Position numbers and translations under genes: made by a program
Notes under the pieces: model-generated
The model's input: the letters and a program-made list of their open reading frames with translations, nothing else
Told to the model about the DNA's origin: nothing
Databases searched by the model: none
Shown here: positions 61,542-64,000 of the stretch, piece after piece
Layout of the letters: every line of letters begins with the position of its first letter
Position numbering within the stretch: position 1 is the first letter of the stretch
Assembly (NCBI GenBank): GCA_965197545.1
Contig: CBDANJ010000007.1
Span: 1,302,001 to 1,366,000, forward strand
Direction of reading: 5' to 3'
From: CATOSP01 sp965197545
GTDB taxonomy: Bacteria > Chloroflexota > Dehalococcoidia > Lucifugimonadales > UBA3495
Length of the DNA: 64,000 nucleotides

Positions 61542-62414
61542 ATGGTCATACCGGGAATCATAGGCATCGGCATGGACCCCATCCTGATCAATGCCGGGCC
61601 GTTCATCATATCCTGGCACGGGCTGTTCACATTCATTGCCGTCGCAACCGCGGTGGTGTTGACCGTCTACTGGGGCAAAAAGGAAGGCATGTCAGCCGAC
61701 GCTGTCTATTCCGTTTCCCTGTGGTGCATCATCGGCGGGATCGTGGGGGCACGGGTGGTCCATGTCGTCGATTTCTGGGGAGAAATCTACCAGCACGATC
61801 CGGTTAGACTCCTGTATGTGTGGGAAGGCGGGATCGCCATCTACGGGGCGGTCCTGGGCGGGTTTATCGGCGGCGCGATCTATATCACTTTCAGGAACTC
61901 CGCCTGGTTCCTTGGCGTCTGGGGACGATATTTCAGGTTCATGGGCGAGCCGGAAAGAGCCCCGTTGCCCGGTGTCGGCCACCTGGCGGACGTAACCGCG
62001 CCGGCCCTGCTCATCGCAATGGCCATAGGCCGCCTGGGAGACGTGATCAACGGCGAGCACTTCGCCAAGGCCTCGGACCTGCCCTGGGCGTTCGTGTACA
62101 CCAACCCCAACAGTCCAGGATACCTACAACCAGCTTCTCACCCGGCGGTCCTATACGAGTTGTTGTTCGACCTAATCCTGGTGGCCATCATCTGGCCGTT
62201 CCGTCACCGATTGAGGCCCCACGGGATGTTCTTCGTAATGTACGGCGCGCTGTATTCCGTGGGGAGATTCTTCTTGAGCTTCCTTCGCGTGGAGGCCAAC
62301 CAGTACTTTGGGATACTGAACCAGGCGCAAGTGTTGGCGCTATTGGTGATCCTCGTGGCTATCCCGCTGTTGGTGTACAAGGCCCAGTTCGTGCGGCCCA
62401 CATCGGCGCCGTAG
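61542..62414 (+). CDS. lgt: Prolipoprotein diacylglyceryl transferase
   Basis: Adds diacylglycerol to the lipobox cysteine of prolipoproteins in the cytoplasmic membrane. 290 residues with about seven membrane segments. Signature GRLGDVINGEHF (catalytic Arg, Asn and His region), GGIAIYGAVLGG, and SHPAVLYE. AGGAG lies just before the ATG. 58 bp after ispE. Its presence implies lipoproteins and supports a diderm or monoderm cell with lipid-anchored proteins. Confidence 0.94.
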   Translation: MVIPGIIGIGMDPILINAGPFIISWHGLFTFIAVATAVVLTVYWGKKEGMSADAVYSVSLWCIIGGIVGARVVHVVDFWGEIYQHDPVRLLYVWEGGIAIYGAVLGGFIGGAIYITFRNSAWFLGVWGRYFRFMGEPERAPLPGVGHLADVTAPALLIAMAIGRLGDVINGEHFAKASDLPWAFVYTNPNSPGYLQPASHPAVLYELLFDLILVAIIWPFRHRLRPHGMFFVMYGALYSVGRFFLSFLRVEANQYFGILNQAQVLALLVILVAIPLLVYKAQFVRPTSAP

Positions 62415-62461
62415 CAGAGGACAGGAGTTGCCGGGCAGGGATAAATCCGGCGACGTGGAGA

Positions 62462-64000
62462 TCAGGAAGCCCGGAAGTCCAGAACGCGCAGCGCCTTGGC
62501 CCCGGGACCCTGCCGGTGGTCGTCAATGACCGTGTACACCAGGTCCACAGTGCCGGTCCCGGCAACCCAATCGTGGCCCAGGTTGAACCCAAGCGCGGTC
62601 CACATTCTTCCCACGCCGCCAACAGTCAGCGCGAAGTGCTGACCGTTGGGCCCCATCATGCGTAACCCCCCGACATCCAGCCCGCGGCTCAAGAACTTTG
62701 GCGCCCGGTTGCCCTGGCCATAGGGTTGAAGCTCGGCTAGCCAATGGAGTAGGTCGTTGTTCAACTCGTCCAGGTCTATTACGGCGTCGATTATCAGCTC
62801 GTGGCGCGTGTCGAGGGAATCCAGGGCCGACCCGGCATAGGCTAGTAGAGCTTCGGTTACCTCGGGAAGCCTATCTCTTGGCACCGTAAACCCCGCTGCT
62901 TGGGCGTGACCCCCGTAACGGACCATGATCTCCTGGAAGGTCGCAAAGGCTTCAACAAGGTTGAACCCAGGGATACTTCGGGCGCTGGCCACCAGGTTGT
63001 CTCCCTGGGTGGACATCACCACGGCGGGACGGTTATATGTTTCCGCCAATCGCCCCGCCACTATCCCAGCGACCCCGCCGTCAATTCTGGGGTCTTCCAC
63101 TACAAGAATCGGCGGCGCACCCCTTGCCCAGTGGGCTGAGACCTGTTCCCGGGCGATGTTATAGGCCTCTTCGGTTACAGACCGCCGCGTCCAGTTCAGT
63201 TCCTCAAGTTGGTTGGCCAACCGCTCGGCCTCAGCGCCGGACCGGGTGGTGAGCAGCATGTAGCTGTCCATGGCGTGGCCCATTCTACCGGGAGAGTTGA
63301 TCCGTGGAGCCAACTGGAACGACACTGTTTCAGTATCCAGTTGATTCGGGTCCACACCGGCGCGTTTGTACAGAGCGCGGAGGCCCGGACGTTCGGTCCG
63401 GCCCAGCGCGGCCAGCCCCTCCTTGACGAGGAAACGGTTCTCGTCTACCAGCGGCACCAGGTCGGCGATGGTCCCCAGGGCGGCCAACTCCAGCAGCCCC
63501 GGTCCCCACGGCTGCCCGTAGAACTCGTAGAGGCCCTGCATCAGCTTGAACGCAAGCCCAGCGCCGCAGAGTTCATAGAAGGGGTAGGTGCCTCCGGGAA
63601 GTTTGGGGTTGAGGACGGCGGCGGCGTTGGGCACTTCGTCTTGCGGCAAGTGATGGTCTGTGATGATCACGTCAACACCAACGCCGCGGGCGTGGGCCAC
63701 CTCCTCCACCGACGTGATGCCGCAGTCAACCGTTATTATGAGACTCGCTCCTTCGCCAACCAGTTGATCGATGGCGTCGTTGGAGAGTCCGTGACCCTCA
63801 TCGGACCGGCGGGGAAGGTATGGAGCCACCTTGACGCCCAGCGATGTCAGGCCCTCGGAGATGATGGCCGTGCCGGTGACTCCGTCAACGTCGAAGTCCC
63901 CGAATACGCCTACGGTTTCCTTCCGTTGCACAGCCTGGTACAGCCTGCCCACGGCGCGGTCCATCCCGGACATTCGCTGGGGATCGTATGGGAGTTGATG
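62462..64000 (-). CDS. recJ: Single-stranded-DNA exonuclease RecJ, N-terminus cut by window edge
   Basis: DHH-family 5'-3' ssDNA exonuclease. About 512 residues are visible; the frame runs off the right edge, with ...LPYDPQRMSGMDRAV upstream of the first in-window ATG, so at most the N-terminal few dozen residues are missing. Motifs: GDFDVDGVTGTA (motif I), IITVDCG, ITDHHLP (DHH), and ARSIPGFNLVEAF plus GGHAQAAGFT of DHHA1. Convergent with lgt. Confidence 0.92.
   Translation of the reverse strand, partial: HQLPYDPQRMSGMDRAVGRLYQAVQRKETVGVFGDFDVDGVTGTAIISEGLTSLGVKVAPYLPRRSDEGHGLSNDAIDQLVGEGASLIITVDCGITSVEEVAHARGVGVDVIITDHHLPQDEVPNAAAVLNPKLPGGTYPFYELCGAGLAFKLMQGLYEFYGQPWGPGLLELAALGTIADLVPLVDENRFLVKEGLAALGRTERPGLRALYKRAGVDPNQLDTETVSFQLAPRINSPGRMGHAMDSYMLLTTRSGAEAERLANQLEELNWTRRSVTEEAYNIAREQVSAHWARGAPPILVVEDPRIDGGVAGIVAGRLAETYNRPAVVMSTQGDNLVASARSIPGFNLVEAFATFQEIMVRYGGHAQAAGFTVPRDRLPEVTEALLAYAGSALDSLDTRHELIIDAVIDLDELNNDLLHWLAELQPYGQGNRAPKFLSRGLDVGGLRMMGPNGQHFALTVGGVGRMWTALGFNLGHDWVAGTGTVDLVYTVIDDHRQGPGAKALRVLDFRAS

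Overview
The window is a 64 kb piece of a high-GC bacterial chromosome made mostly of core metabolism genes. I see no phage, plasmid, CRISPR or rRNA/tRNA features. Several traits point to an uncultivated Chloroflexota bacterium (Dehalococcoidia/SAR202-like): a fused acetyl-CoA carboxylase AccD-AccA, a large Alu-type SRP RNA, a T-box in front of ilvB, a dnaJ-hspR-clp heat-shock operon with a HAIR-like site, an LLM-type flavin oxidoreductase, a class III CoA-transferase, and apparent selenoproteins. This placement is an inference; no phylogenetic marker was compared.

Layout. 1-8.7 kb: an amidase with its GatC/AtzG-like partner, accDA, Mrp with a DUF59 protein (Fe-S maintenance), a quinone oxidoreductase, an unusual GreA-like protein, a UGA-containing peroxiredoxin and an MBL-fold exonuclease-like protein. 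8.7-14.5 kb: a branched-chain amino acid operon ilvB-ilvN-ilvC-(small membrane protein)-leuA behind a T-box leader. 14.6-20.4 kb: a FitAB-type toxin-antitoxin pair and two tandem paralogous membrane-anchored proteins ending in PD40 propeller repeats. 20.7-29 kb: metG, a polyprenyl synthase, an amidohydrolase, a flippase-like membrane protein, and tyrA-gmk-lipA. 29-33 kb: an uncharacterised membrane protein with a six-cysteine loop, a YtkA-like partner, a binding-protein-like gene and a hydrolase. 33-38 kb: otsA-otsB, rpiB, a HAD phosphatase and a UGA-containing DsbA/FrnE-like protein. 38-47 kb: a heterodimeric ABC exporter, argS, an S51 peptidase and hisF-HAD-hisIE. 47-55 kb: small-molecule enzymes, hisS and a gamma-carbonic anhydrase. 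55-64 kb: the clpC-hspR-dnaJ heat-shock operon, SRP RNA, ksgA-ispE, lgt and recJ (partial).

The most notable observation is that two thiol-redox genes (a peroxiredoxin on the minus strand and a DsbA/FrnE-like protein on the plus strand) are each interrupted by one in-frame UGA exactly where the catalytic cysteine belongs. Both read through cleanly to full family length, and both have a hairpin just downstream. They are best read as selenoproteins. Other points of interest are two families of short mobile-like palindromic elements (one present twice, one flanked by a 13-bp direct repeat), a GreA-like factor with an added N-terminal recombinase-like helical domain, the tandem PD40 surface proteins, and the cysteine-rich membrane protein. 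Regulation is visible at several points: the T-box, a strong promoter overlapped by a HAIR-like element, a consensus SRP RNA promoter, and several inverted-repeat operators.
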